Positions 36,533 through 45,499 are shown, numbered from the stretch's first letter. The stretch is 64,000 nucleotides of DNA from Haloterrigena turkmenica DSM 5511 (GCF_000025325.1 NC_013743.1:62001-126000), one strand, 5' to 3'. Translations and numbers: made by a program. The notes: generated from the sequence alone by a model not told the origin.

Positions 36533-36660
36533 ACCCACCTTTTTCCGTTCGGGTCGCTCACGGTGTTCGCGACCACTCACGCAAACATCTGGACCAAAAA
36601 GCGCAGATCGTTCGGCTCCGCCTCACGACCTGCGAACCGTCTCAGTCCGTTCGACGGACG
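36533..36660 (-). repeat. Insert-like element between two copies of the ileS 3' end (family A)
   Basis: 128 nt directly after the ileS stop. ACCCACCTTTTT (36533-36544) abuts the displaced copy and TGGACCAAAAAG (36590-36601) lies inside. Between them is a GAGTGGTCGCGAACACCGTGAG-like hairpin on the minus strand. The same two motifs occur 48 nt apart in the 3161-3378 element, here 57 nt apart. No coding potential. Confidence 0.7.
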
Positions 36661-39600
36661 CTAATCCGACGCTTCGGCCGCTGCCAGCGGCTCGACCCCG
36701 ATTTCCATCGTCACGTCCTCGACCTCCCACTCCTTGCGGTGGCCGTCGTCGATCTCGCCGATCTCGTCGGCGCGGACCTCCTCGCGGATCAGGTCCTCGC
36801 GCTCGGCGACGAGGTCGGCGACGCGGTCGTCGTCGATCTCCAGATCCAGGGCGATCCGTTCCTCGACGTCGAGATCGAGGTCCTTGCGCATCTCCTGGAC
36901 GCGGCGGATGACCTCGCGGGCGTAGCCCTCGCTCTCGATGTCGTCGGTCAGCGAGGCGTCGACGTAGGCGACGCCGCGATCGTCGCCGTTCAGTCCGAAC
37001 GCGGTGCCGGCGATGCCGTCGGGCGTCTGGGTGACGAACGAGACCATCTCGTCGGTGATCTCCTCGCCCTCCTCGAGCACGTCTGCAACGGCCTCTTCGA
37101 TCGCCTCGAGGCTCGGCTCGTCGATGCGGGCCTCGTTGAGCGCGTTCATGACCTGCCCGGCGCGGTCGCCGAAAGCCGGTCCGAGTTCGCTCATGTCGGC
37201 CTCGGCGCTGTACTGCAGTTCTTCCCAGCGGTCCTCCGCGGAGACGAGCTCGATCTCGCGGGCGTTGAGTCGGTCCTCGAGCAGCGGCGTGTGGCGCTCG
37301 ACGGCCTCGACGACGCGGTCGTCGTCAGCAGCCACGACGACCCGCGGGACGGGCCAGCGCAGCTTGCGGCCGGCCTGCTGGCGGGCGTTCGCGCCGGCCT
37401 CTTCGATCGCGCGGAGGATGGCGACGTCGTCCTCGAGCTGTTCGTCCTGCCAGTACTCGTCGACCTCGGGCCAGTCCTCCATGTGGACGGTGTCGAACCC
37501 GTCGTCGCCGGTCAGCGTCCCGTAGATTTCCTCGCTGATGAACGGCGCGTACGGCGCGAGCAGGGCGACGCTCTCCCGGAGGACCTGATAGATCGTCGCG
37601 TAGGCGGCCCGCTTCGAGCCGCTGTCCTCCTCGGCCCACATGCGCTCGCGGACGGCCTGCACGTAGAATCGCGAGACGTCCTCGACGACGAACTCGATCA
37701 GGGCGTCGAGCGCGCGGTCCTGCCGGCGGTCCTCGAAGGCCTCGGTCATCTCGGCCTTCGTGGACTGGAGGCGGGCGAGCACCCATTCGTCGATGAGTTC
37801 GAGGTCCGAATCGACGTCCTCGAGAGTGGTTGCGGTGGGATCGAACTCGTCTAAGCGCATGTAGGGCAGCGGGAACCGGAAGACGTTCCACAGCGTCCGG
37901 AGGTGGTTCTCCATCGTCTGCATCCCGTCCCAGTCGAAGCGCATGTCCTCGCCCTGCGGGTTGTTCGACAGGAGGAACATGCGCATGACGTCGCGGCCGT
38001 GGCGGTCGATGGCCTCGTGGGGGTCGATCAGGATGTCCTTGGACTTGGACATCGCGCGGCCGTCGGGCATCAGCGCGTGGCCGTGCATCAGCACCTCCTG
38101 ATACGGGCTCTCGCCGAGCGCGGCGGTGCTCATCCCCAGCTGGGACCAGAACCAGCCCCGCGTCTGGTCGTGGGCCTCGAGGATGAAGTCGGCGGGCCAG
38201 AGCTCGTCGAAGCGGCTGTCGTCTTCGGGGTAGTTCAGCGTGCCCCAGGAGGCGACCGAGGAGTCGAGCCAGACGTCGAAGACGTCGGGGACGCGCGTGT
38301 AGGTGGTCCCGTCCTCGGTGATGGTGAGGTCGTCGACCGTGTCCTTGTGGAGGTCGACGTCCTCGGGGTCGACGTCCTGATCGACCCGATCGGCGAGTTC
38401 CTCGCGGTCGCCGATGACGATCATGTCCTCGTCATCATCTCGGTCCTCGGGCGTCCAAACGGGCAGCGGGATGCCCCAGTAGCGCTGGCGGGAGACGTTC
38501 CAGTCGGGGGCCTCCTCGACGAAGTCCCGGAAACGGTTGTCGCGGGCCCACTCGGGGTGCCACTCGCTGTCCTCGATGTTGTCCAGCAGTTCGTCCTTGA
38601 CGTCGGTGATCGTGATGAACCACTGGTCGGTGACGATCTGGAGGATCCCCGTGTCACAGCGCCAGCAGTGGCCGTAACTGTGGTGGACGGTACCCGAGGC
38701 GAGCAGCGCGCCGTTGTCCTCGAGGTCGTCGGTGATCTCCGGATCGGCGTCCTTGACGAACTGGCCCTCGTACGTGCCGGCCTCCTCGGTGTAGACGCCG
38801 TCGCTGCCGACGGGACAGAAGATCGGGAAGCCGAGTTCGCGGCCGCGCTCGAAGTCCACTTCACCGTGGCCGGGCGCGGAGTGGACGAGCCCCGTGCCGT
38901 CGCCGTCGGTGTCGACGTAGTCGGCGGCGTAGACCTCGAGCGCCCCCTCGACGTCGACGTGGTCGGGTACCTCCTCGGCGAGCGGGTGCTCGTAGGACCA
39001 GCCGATCAGCTCCTCGCCGGAGCGCTCCTCGACGACCTCGTAGTCGTCGTAGCGGCCCTCTCGGAGGACCTCCTCGTGTTTCGCGTCAGCGACGTACAGC
39101 AGTTCCTCCTCGCCGTCCTTCTCGGCCCGGACGCCGACGTAGTCGCCTTCGGGGTCAACGGCGACGAACGTGTTCGCCGGAACCGTCCACGGCGTGGTCG
39201 TCCAGATGACGATCTTGCCCTCGCGGTCCTCGAGGTCGAACTTGACGTAGATCGAGGGGTCCTCGACGTCCTCGTACTCGACCTCGTTGTTCGCGATCGC
39301 GGTCTCGCAGCGCGGACACTGGGAGATCGAGCGGTGGCCCTTCTCGACTAACCCGCGGTCGGCGGCCTTCGAAAAGCCCCACCAGGCGGCCTCCATGTAC
39401 TCCGGTTCGACCGTCCGGTAGGGGTCGTCCCAGTCCATCCAGACGCCGAAGTCTTGGAAGTCCTCCTGGAGCCCCTCGAGTTGCTCGTCGGCGTAGTCCT
39501 TACACTCCTGGATGAAGTTCTCCTCGCCGAACTCCTCGATGTCCTTCTTGTTCTCGAAGCCGAGTCGCTCCTCGACGCGGGTCTCGATGGGCAGGCCGTG

Positions 39601-39867
39601 CATGTCGTAGCCCGGCCGGTCGGTGACGTCGTACCCCTGCATCCGCAGGAACCGCAGGTAGACGTCCTTCAGCGACTTGTTCCAGGTCGTTCCCATGTGC
39701 GCCGACCCAGACGTGTACGGCGGCCCGTCGACGAAGAAGAACGACTCGCCGTCGGATCGGTGCTCGACCGTCTGCTCGTAGGCGTCGACGTCGTCCCAGT
39801 AGTCGAAGATCCGCCCCTCGAGTTCGTGCGGATCGTACTGGTCGTCGACCTCGCCGAATCTGCTCAT
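36661..39867 (-). CDS. ileS: Isoleucyl-tRNA synthetase
   Basis: 1068 residues, the archaeal/eukaryotic-type length. Class I features: the HIGH-equivalent HMGT (57-60) after PPYTSGSA, an editing CP1 insertion (about 190-400), the KMSKS-equivalent AMSKS near 607, a tRNA-anticodon-binding helical domain (about 690-850) and a C-terminal alpha/beta extension. Cysteine pairs CPRC (about 187) and CWRC (about 405) may bind zinc. It charges tRNA-Ile and hydrolyses Val-tRNA-Ile. A second copy of its last codons lies downstream. Confidence 0.97.
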   Translation of the reverse strand: MSRFGEVDDQYDPHELEGRIFDYWDDVDAYEQTVEHRSDGESFFFVDGPPYTSGSAHMGTTWNKSLKDVYLRFLRMQGYDVTDRPGYDMHGLPIETRVEERLGFENKKDIEEFGEENFIQECKDYADEQLEGLQEDFQDFGVWMDWDDPYRTVEPEYMEAAWWGFSKAADRGLVEKGHRSISQCPRCETAIANNEVEYEDVEDPSIYVKFDLEDREGKIVIWTTTPWTVPANTFVAVDPEGDYVGVRAEKDGEEELLYVADAKHEEVLREGRYDDYEVVEERSGEELIGWSYEHPLAEEVPDHVDVEGALEVYAADYVDTDGDGTGLVHSAPGHGEVDFERGRELGFPIFCPVGSDGVYTEEAGTYEGQFVKDADPEITDDLEDNGALLASGTVHHSYGHCWRCDTGILQIVTDQWFITITDVKDELLDNIEDSEWHPEWARDNRFRDFVEEAPDWNVSRQRYWGIPLPVWTPEDRDDDEDMIVIGDREELADRVDQDVDPEDVDLHKDTVDDLTITEDGTTYTRVPDVFDVWLDSSVASWGTLNYPEDDSRFDELWPADFILEAHDQTRGWFWSQLGMSTAALGESPYQEVLMHGHALMPDGRAMSKSKDILIDPHEAIDRHGRDVMRMFLLSNNPQGEDMRFDWDGMQTMENHLRTLWNVFRFPLPYMRLDEFDPTATTLEDVDSDLELIDEWVLARLQSTKAEMTEAFEDRRQDRALDALIEFVVEDVSRFYVQAVRERMWAEEDSGSKRAAYATIYQVLRESVALLAPYAPFISEEIYGTLTGDDGFDTVHMEDWPEVDEYWQDEQLEDDVAILRAIEEAGANARQQAGRKLRWPVPRVVVAADDDRVVEAVERHTPLLEDRLNAREIELVSAEDRWEELQYSAEADMSELGPAFGDRAGQVMNALNEARIDEPSLEAIEEAVADVLEEGEEITDEMVSFVTQTPDGIAGTAFGLNGDDRGVAYVDASLTDDIESEGYAREVIRRVQEMRKDLDLDVEERIALDLEIDDDRVADLVAEREDLIREEVRADEIGEIDDGHRKEWEVEDVTMEIGVEPLAAAEASD

Positions 39868-39967
39868 ACGGGTGCAATCTCACTCCGAGAGTAAAGGGGA
39901 ATCGGTCCTGCTGGCGGCCGTGTGGCTCGGTTGGAGACCGTCGGTCCGTTGAAAAACAGCTACTCTG

Positions 39968-40210
39968 TTACTCTGCGACGCCGAACAACCGCGCGAGCAC
40001 TTTCTGGTAGCCGAGGCCGTAGACGCCGGCGTAGAGCATGACGCAGCCGATCGCCGCGAGCCAGAACGCGACCGTCGTCTCGCCCGCGCCGACGTGTTGC
40101 ATGCTCGCGTACTCGGCGGCGAAGCCGCCGATCGTCAGGACGCCCGCGGCGATCGTGTAGGCCACCAGCGGGAGCAGTTCTGCGAGGAGTTCCGGAATTG
40201 CCGTTCCCAT
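39968..40210 (-). CDS. Small membrane protein with two helices
   Basis: 80 residues, MGTAIPELLAELLPLVAYTI. Helices at about 12-32 and 47-68 are linked by a short loop with Glu-Thr-Thr. The end KVLARLFGVAE is charged. It is of a haloarchaeal type without known function. It lies 100 nt upstream of ileS on the same strand, so co-transcription is possible. Confidence 0.78.
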   Translation of the reverse strand: MGTAIPELLAELLPLVAYTIAAGVLTIGGFAAEYASMQHVGAGETTVAFWLAAIGCVMLYAGVYGLGYQKVLARLFGVAE

Positions 40211-40305
40211 TACCTACCGAGAACCGCTGCGGGTAGGTAAATCTGTCTGCTCGCGGGGGACGAGAATCCGCGGAATCCGAGCGACATAACCCGACGCCGG
40301 CCTAC

Positions 40306-40986
40306 GTGACGCACGTGTCTCCCTCCCCTTCCGACACCAACGCGGATCCGGCCTATCCGACCGAGCGAAACGTCATCGAACCCGGCTGCGAGCGCTGTCC
40401 GGCGCTCGCCGAGCACCGCGAGTGCATCTCGTGGGGGACCGGCCCGCTCGAGGCCAGCGTGCTGGTCGTCGGCGAGGCGCCTGGTCCAGGCAATCCCGAC
40501 GCCGACCGCTGGAAGGGCGGTAACTGGACCGGCAAGGCATACACCTCCCGTCACTCCGGCCGGCGCATCCGCCGGATGCTCGAGCGGGTCGGCTACGGTG
40601 ACGACGCCTACTACACGAACGCGGTGAAATGTTTTCCAGCCGATCCGGCGGATCCGACGAGTAATCGGGAGCCGACGCCCGAAGAGCGAACGAACTGCCG
40701 CGGCCACCTGCTGACCGAGATCGAGACGGTCGATCCCGACGTCGTCCTCGCGACCGGGAAACACGCCACGACGAGCGTCCTCGCGGCCGAGGACCACACC
40801 CTCGAGGGCTTCATCGACGCCGTCCTCGAGCCCGTGGACTGCGAGCGACTCGAAACGACGCTCCTGCCGATCCTGCATCCGTCGTACCAGGACGTCTGGA
40901 TCGGCCGGCTGGGATACGAACCCGACGAGTACCTCGCGGCGATCGGCGAGGCGCTCGAGGAACTGTGTGGTCAGGTCGGCGAGTAA
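40306..40986 (+). CDS. Uracil-DNA glycosylase, iron-sulfur type (family 4/5-like)
   Basis: 226 residues from GTG 40306. A GTG at 40315 is a possible later start. Motif A is VVGEAPGPGN (about 55-63), with motif B LHPSYQD near the C terminus. Four cysteines (C28, C31, C109, C131) have the spacing of the [4Fe-4S] cluster. It removes uracil from deaminated cytosine in DNA, which matters for a high-GC genome. The long DADRWKGGNWTGKAY loop is unusual relative to minimal family 4 enzymes. Confidence 0.9.
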   Translation: MTHVSPSPSDTNADPAYPTERNVIEPGCERCPALAEHRECISWGTGPLEASVLVVGEAPGPGNPDADRWKGGNWTGKAYTSRHSGRRIRRMLERVGYGDDAYYTNAVKCFPADPADPTSNREPTPEERTNCRGHLLTEIETVDPDVVLATGKHATTSVLAAEDHTLEGFIDAVLEPVDCERLETTLLPILHPSYQDVWIGRLGYEPDEYLAAIGEALEELCGQVGE

Positions 40987-41070
40987 CGCCCCGACCGCGG
41001 TCTCGCATCGCTACCGGAGACGTCGACCAGTCATCGCCCGCTACCGAGACGCCGAACGGCCGTCGCCTCG

Positions 41071-41772
41071 CTACGACCGCTGTGATTCGGCGCTCGCTCG
41101 GAGCGAAGCGGGTGCGACGTCCCACCGATCCGCGGTCACGCCGTCGACGCCGGCCTCGCGCAGCGCGCGGACGTCGTCGGTCGTCCGCGCGGCCTTCCAC
41201 GCGATGACGTCGAACCCGCGATCGCGGGCGGCGGACACGACGTCGGTTTCGACGCAGAGGTCGTAGTGCGGGAAGACGTGCGTACAGTCGAGTTCGATCG
41301 CTCGCGAGAGATTCTCCTCGGGTTCGTCGCCGAAGAGCAGTCCGTTCGGGACGTCCAGATAGTTCGTCTCGATCTCGGCCAGCGCCTCGGGGAGAAACGA
41401 CGAGATTCGGACGTCGGCTCCGGCCGTCATCGCCGACTGCAACGTTTCGGAGGCGATCCCCCGTTCTTTCAGCTCGAGTTGCAGGGTGACGTCGTCCGGG
41501 ACGGCCCGCAGGACCGTCTCGAGGCGGGGAATCGATTCGCCCGACTCGAGGACGGTCAGGTCACGGAGTTCGGTCCACGGCGTCTCCGCGACCCGGCCGG
41601 ACGCGCCGGTGACGCGCTCGAGGGTTTCGTCGTGAAATACCACCAGTTCACCCGAACCGCACCGCCGAACGTCGATCTCGACCGCGGGGAGCCGACGAGC
41701 GGCTTCGCGAATTGCGAGACGGGTGTTTTCCGGAAACTGATCCGCACAGCCGCGATGGCCGATTATCTCCAT
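41071..41772 (-). CDS. Glycerophosphodiester phosphodiesterase
   Basis: 233 residues with a TIM-barrel GDPD domain. HRG at 6-8, the metal ligands in VEIDVRRCGSGELVVFHDETLERVTG (Glu, Asp, His near 48) and QLELKERG are intact. It hydrolyses glycerophosphodiesters to glycerol-3-phosphate and an alcohol. The next genes upstream, a nucleotidyltransferase and a TagF-like transferase 189 nt away on the same strand, raise the possibility that it acts on a glycerol-phosphate polymer. Confidence 0.9.
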   Translation of the reverse strand: MEIIGHRGCADQFPENTRLAIREAARRLPAVEIDVRRCGSGELVVFHDETLERVTGASGRVAETPWTELRDLTVLESGESIPRLETVLRAVPDDVTLQLELKERGIASETLQSAMTAGADVRISSFLPEALAEIETNYLDVPNGLLFGDEPEENLSRAIELDCTHVFPHYDLCVETDVVSAARDRGFDVIAWKAARTTDDVRALREAGVDGVTADRWDVAPASLRASAESQRS

Positions 41773-41961
41773 CTATCCGGGTCCCGGCACCCACCGACAA
41801 TCAACATTTTGGTTCCGCTGTGACATTCCGGACAATCGTCCAGAATGTATCGAACGCTGACCGGCGTGGCGACGAATCGCGGCGCGGGGTCGTCTCGCGG
41901 GCTCGCGACCGGCGCCGGACTTCCGCCGCGTTCGGTCGCCGATCAGACGCGGCGGTGGCGG

Positions 41962-42642
41962 TCACGCACACCGAATTCGGTCGGAGGCGAGCCACGCTCG
42001 CAGTCGGTCGAGGTCGGTTGGTCGATTGAGCTCCACGTGTCGCTCGGCCGGGATCAACAGCGGCCGCGTCGGCGTCCGCGGGTAGACGCAGGGGTACCAG
42101 TCCTCGAGCCGTTCGCGCAGGATTCGCATCGCGGCCGTTCGGTGCTCGCGGCTCACGACGCCGAAACCGGCGTGCTGGTGGCCCTCGATGAGTCCGTACG
42201 CCGAGACGCGTCCCGTCTCGTCCCACCGAATCGCCGTCTCCGTGCTCTGGAGCCCCGGAACGCACCCGACGAGGTTGAGACGGCCGCCGAGGGCCCCGAA
42301 CTGTCCGGACAGCCGCCCGAGCACCCGCTCGTCGAGGAGGACGTCGCCGTTCATTACCAGCAGATCGTCGTCGATGCGCTCGAGCGCGAGGAGCAGCGAC
42401 GCGGCGTTCTCGTACCGGTCCCATCCCTCGAGGACGATCGGGTCGACGGGATCGTACCGCTCGAGAACGGTCTCGTGACGGTATCCCAGCACGACGCACG
42501 TCCCGTCCACGTACGGCTCGAGCAGATCGCGCTGTCGATCGTACAGCGTCCGGCCGTCGAACTCGAGGAAGGCCTTCGGAACGTCGTCCGTGTAGGGTCG
42601 CATCCGCCGGCCCCGTCCCGCGGCGAGGATCACGCCGCGCAT
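41962..42642 (-). CDS. Sugar- or polyol-phosphate nucleotidyltransferase (NTP_transferase)
   Basis: 226 residues. It begins with the nucleotide-binding MRGVILAAGRGRRMRPYTDDVPKAF, with the metal/substrate Asp in LVMNGDVLLDE (about 97). Length and the ENAASLLLALE segment resemble LicC/IPCT-type cytidylyltransferases, which make CDP-choline or CDP-inositol. CDP-glycerol or a sugar nucleotide is equally possible. Its ATG overlaps the end of the TagF-like gene by 13 nt, so the two are translationally coupled. Confidence 0.87.
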   Translation of the reverse strand: MRGVILAAGRGRRMRPYTDDVPKAFLEFDGRTLYDRQRDLLEPYVDGTCVVLGYRHETVLERYDPVDPIVLEGWDRYENAASLLLALERIDDDLLVMNGDVLLDERVLGRLSGQFGALGGRLNLVGCVPGLQSTETAIRWDETGRVSAYGLIEGHQHAGFGVVSREHRTAAMRILRERLEDWYPCVYPRTPTRPLLIPAERHVELNRPTDLDRLRAWLASDRIRCA

Positions 42643-43616
42643 CGCAGCACCTCGCTGGCGGCGCGTTCGCCGGCCCGGCCGTCCATCGGAATTCCGAGCT
42701 CCTCGAGCCACGACTCGCGACGGCGCGCGACGGGTGCGGGCTCCCCGTTGCGGTAGAGGTCGTCGACCAGCGCGAGATCGAGCGCGTCCGTCGTGACGCC
42801 GATCTCCGGAACCGTGCGGTCCGGCGCGTCGATGTCCGTCAGCTGGACGAGCGGCCGTCCGGTGTGGAGCCACTCGGCGATCGACCCCGAGTAGTCCGAG
42901 ACGAGGATGTCGGACCGCCGCATGCTCTCGGTCGGCGTCACGGTCTCGTCGAAGACGACGTTCGGTAGCTCGGCGATTCGGGCCCTGCACTCGCGCGTGA
43001 CGGCCAGCCCCGGGCCCTCGCGTCTGTCGGTCGGGTGGGGCCGAAAGAGCAGTTCGTACTCGGTATCGGCGACGCACTCGACGACCGAACGGGCGGTGTT
43101 CGCGTACGCGCCGCGACCGACCATGTAGTTCGTCGGCGCGTACAGCACCCGGCGCTCGCGGGGCGGCGGCGCGTCGACCAGCGCGTCGGCTTCCGGGAGG
43201 CCGACGACGGCCACGGTCACGTCGGGCGGCGCGGCGGCCCGATAGGCCCTGGCCCACCGCTCGCCGGGCGCGAGGGCGGCGGCGACGTGCTCGAGCATCG
43301 TCCTCGCCGTGACGTCGATCTCCCCGCGACCGATCGACGCGCCGTGTCGCACGTGAACGAGCGGGTACTCCTCGTAAAACGAGAACCGCTCGATCCCGAA
43401 CCGATGGTTGTAGACGACGACGGACGGATCGATCGCTCGCACGTTCTCGTCGACCGCGCCGGGGTCTCGGACCTCGATCTCCGCGATCCGGTCGCTACAG
43501 CCGCGCGCGTCCGCTCTGACCGGGACGAACGCCGATTCGACGTCCACGTGCCGGTCGATCGCCTCGAACGTCTTCCGCATGAACGGTCGCTCGATGGCGT
43601 ACAGCACCGCTACCAT
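42630..43616 (-). CDS. TagF-like CDP-glycerol glycerophosphotransferase
   Basis: 328 residues. Typical stretches of the glyphos_transf family are VRHGASIG near 90, VLYAPTNYMVGRG near 157, LFRPHPTDRR near 193 and DILVSDYSGSIAEWLHTGRP near 237. Bacterial relatives build poly(glycerol phosphate) or poly(ribitol phosphate). Shorter single-domain versions occur in archaeal surface-glycan loci. It overlaps the nucleotidyltransferase that would provide its CDP-activated substrate. The exact acceptor is unknown. Confidence 0.85.
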   Translation of the reverse strand: MVAVLYAIERPFMRKTFEAIDRHVDVESAFVPVRADARGCSDRIAEIEVRDPGAVDENVRAIDPSVVVYNHRFGIERFSFYEEYPLVHVRHGASIGRGEIDVTARTMLEHVAAALAPGERWARAYRAAAPPDVTVAVVGLPEADALVDAPPPRERRVLYAPTNYMVGRGAYANTARSVVECVADTEYELLFRPHPTDRREGPGLAVTRECRARIAELPNVVFDETVTPTESMRRSDILVSDYSGSIAEWLHTGRPLVQLTDIDAPDRTVPEIGVTTDALDLALVDDLYRNGEPAPVARRRESWLEELGIPMDGRAGERAASEVLRCAA

Positions 43617-44223
43617 CTCGCAGTCACCCGTGCACCCGTCTCGAGCGGTAGCGTCTCGGTCTGCGTGCTGACACAGTGGCTCCGTTCGGTCGCCGTGCGA
43701 ATGATACCCACGAATAGGGTGATCAAAGTATTAATACTTGCAGCTTGCCGCCGCTATGTAGGTATACTGTCCACTTACGACGAACTTTTTGATCCGACTG
43801 TCGTAAATTCGAGACTGTCCGCTGTATGCGCCAAGTCGAACGCGGTCTCGTGGCTCGTCGGTCAATTGTCGCCGAAAAACCGCCGGCGGTGGTGTGTCTG
43901 GGTGCGTGACGTGGTGGATGCCGACGGTCGTGCGGTCGGCCCGGTGTGACCAGTGTGACGGTGTCGGTCCGGTACAGGCGTGCGATGGAGCACGAGGTTC
44001 CCATCAGCGCGATGCGACAGCCCCTGCTGGGCACTCCCACCGAGGCGGTGTGGTATATTGAACGGCCCCGATCGTCCATCACGATTCTCGACAGGTAAGC
44101 ACAGTTAGCCGGACTTTGCGCCAGTTCACACTGTTCGCGGGCGGTGATGGTCGCCGAGCGGTGGCGATCTCGACCGCGGGCCAGCGAGTAAGCTTCTTAC
44201 AGCCGGCCGACACACACTCGCGT
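43617..44223. other. 607-nt gap, partly AT-rich, no convincing gene
   Basis: 43700-43830 is AT-richer than the surroundings and contains the palindrome. A + frame to 43949 (...STYDELFDPTVVNSRLSAV...) and a - frame 43723-44082 are short and have non-haloarchaeal composition. They may be decayed mobile DNA, but I cannot identify it. The right end holds the HIT-gene promoter (CTTCTTAC near 44191, about 28 nt before its ATG). Confidence 0.45.
43726..43739. promoter_or_regulatory. Perfect 14-bp palindrome upstream of the TagF-like operon
   Basis: AAGTATTAATACTT is a perfect inverted repeat in an AT-rich patch 110 nt before the operon start. It could be an operator or a symmetric TATA region. No match to a known regulator is claimed. 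Confidence 0.4.
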
Positions 44224-44643
44224 ATGAGTACGATCTTCAGCCAGATCGTCGAGGGGGAGATCCCCGCTCGAGTCGTGTACGAAGACGAGACGACGATCGC
44301 CTTCCTCGACGCCAATCCCCTGGCGCCGGGGCACACGCTGGTCATCCCGAAAGACGAGTACGAGCGACTGAACGACGTCCCTGACGACGTCGCCGAGGAC
44401 CTCTACGCGACGATCCACCGGCTGGTGCCCGCCGTCGAGGAGAGCGTCGACGCCGACGCCTCGACGGTCGCGTTCAACAACGGCGAGGAAGCCGGCCAAG
44501 AAGTGCCCCACGTCCACTGTCACATCGTCCCGCGGTTCGAGGGCGACGGCGGCGGCCCGATCCACGCCATGTTCGGCGGTCAGGCGGACATCGACGACGA
44601 CCGACTCGACGAGATCGCCGACGAAATCGAGTCTCGAGCCTGA
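44224..44643 (+). CDS. HIT-family nucleotide hydrolase/transferase
   Basis: 139 residues. The histidine triad HVHCH (H96, H98, H100) sits in PHVHCHIVPRF, preceded by FLDANPLAPGHTLVIPK (about 27-43). HINT-type members hydrolyse adenosine phosphoramidates or dinucleoside polyphosphates. The ATG at 44224 gives the canonical MSTIFSQIVEGEIPARVVYED start, while the longer frame upstream is not conserved-looking. Confidence 0.95.
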   Translation: MSTIFSQIVEGEIPARVVYEDETTIAFLDANPLAPGHTLVIPKDEYERLNDVPDDVAEDLYATIHRLVPAVEESVDADASTVAFNNGEEAGQEVPHVHCHIVPRFEGDGGGPIHAMFGGQADIDDDRLDEIADEIESRA

Positions 44644-44744
44644 GACCGCGGTCCGGTCCGCGGGTTCTCGCTAGAGTGCCGACGGTGTCCGGCCCGCGGC
44701 GAGCGTGCCGTGACGCTTTTGTCACTCGCCCGTAACCCTGGCGT

Positions 44745-44978
44745 ATGCTCGCCGATATCGCCGCCCAGTTCCGGGCCCACCCCGTCGCCACGACCCTCGA
44801 GGTGGGGAGCGTGGTCGTCTGTCTGTTCCTGTTTCTGGGGACGCTCGCGCTGTTCGCGACCGGGCTCCCGACGGGTCGGGGCGATCCGTGGCTCGTCCTC
44901 ATCGGCGTCGGCGCGGTCTTCGTCGTCTTCTGGACCGCGCTGGTGCCGCTGTACGAGCGGTTCGTGTACGAGCCGTGA
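44745..44978 (+). CDS. Small two-helix membrane protein
   Basis: 77 residues (MLADIAAQFRAHPVATTL...). Helices at about 19-41 and 48-68 flank a GLPTGRGDPW loop, with a charged end YERFVYEP. No known function. A family B repeat lies 72 nt after its stop in the same orientation. Confidence 0.78.
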   Translation: MLADIAAQFRAHPVATTLEVGSVVVCLFLFLGTLALFATGLPTGRGDPWLVLIGVGAVFVVFWTALVPLYERFVYEP

Positions 44979-45050
44979 GTTAGCGGTCAGTGTCGCTGAT
45001 CCGTACCCGGTGAATCTCACTCTCCTTCCACTCTGAACGACGGAACCGAT

Positions 45051-45240
45051 GTGCAGTGGCGCGCGCTGTCGATCGTGACCGAGCGACTCGAGGTGCGACC
45101 GACGGGAGCACCTCGGATGCAAACGGGGAACGGTGTGACCCGTGAGCGACGCGAGGGGCGATCGGCGATACTGCGCGAGGGATGAGCGAACGAAGTGAGC
45201 GAATCGGCTGGGGAGGACGTGGAATTCCCTGTTGCCAGCG
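45051..45240 (+). repeat. Repeat family B copy downstream of the 44745 gene
   Basis: Runs from GTGCAGTGGCGCGCGCTGTC through CTGCGCGAGGGATGAGCGAA to GAATCGGCTGGGGAGGACGT and a terminal TTGCCAGCG. It is the inverted partner of 45333-45499, about 92 nt away, so the two convergent genes each carry one copy after their 3' end. Confidence 0.75.
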
Positions 45241-45332
45241 TAAGTGGCGTGTTCACTACTCACTCGAGGAGACCGATTATTGATTGGGTTTCACTTCAGA
45301 ACCGAGTTCGAAACGACGCGCTCTGCTAATCG

Positions 45333-45499
45333 TGGCAGCTGGGGGGTGCCACACCCTCCCCAGCCGATTCGCTCGCTCGCTGGCTCACGGCTGTGCCGTT
45401 CGCCGTTCCGCGGCGCGAAGCGCCGCGCTCCGCTCCCTCACTCATCCCTCGCGCAGTGTCGAGCTGCGGTTCACCGCGGTACAGCGCGCGCCACCGCAG
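45333..45499 (-). repeat. Repeat family B copy downstream of pibD
   Basis: On the minus strand: TGCGGTGGCGCGCGCTGTAC ... CTGCGCGAGGGATGAGTGAG, a GCGGCGCTTCGCGCCGC hairpin, then GAATCGGCTGGGGAGGGTGT and a CCCCCCAGCTGCCAC end. It is oriented with pibD. The internal hairpin differs from the other copies, so the core ends are conserved while the middle is replaceable. Confidence 0.75.

Noticed and set aside
43723-44082. Possible insertion-sequence remnant in the 43617-44223 gap
   Set aside because: No transposase motif, terminal inverted repeats or target duplication could be found. It is left as an unexplained AT-richer gap.
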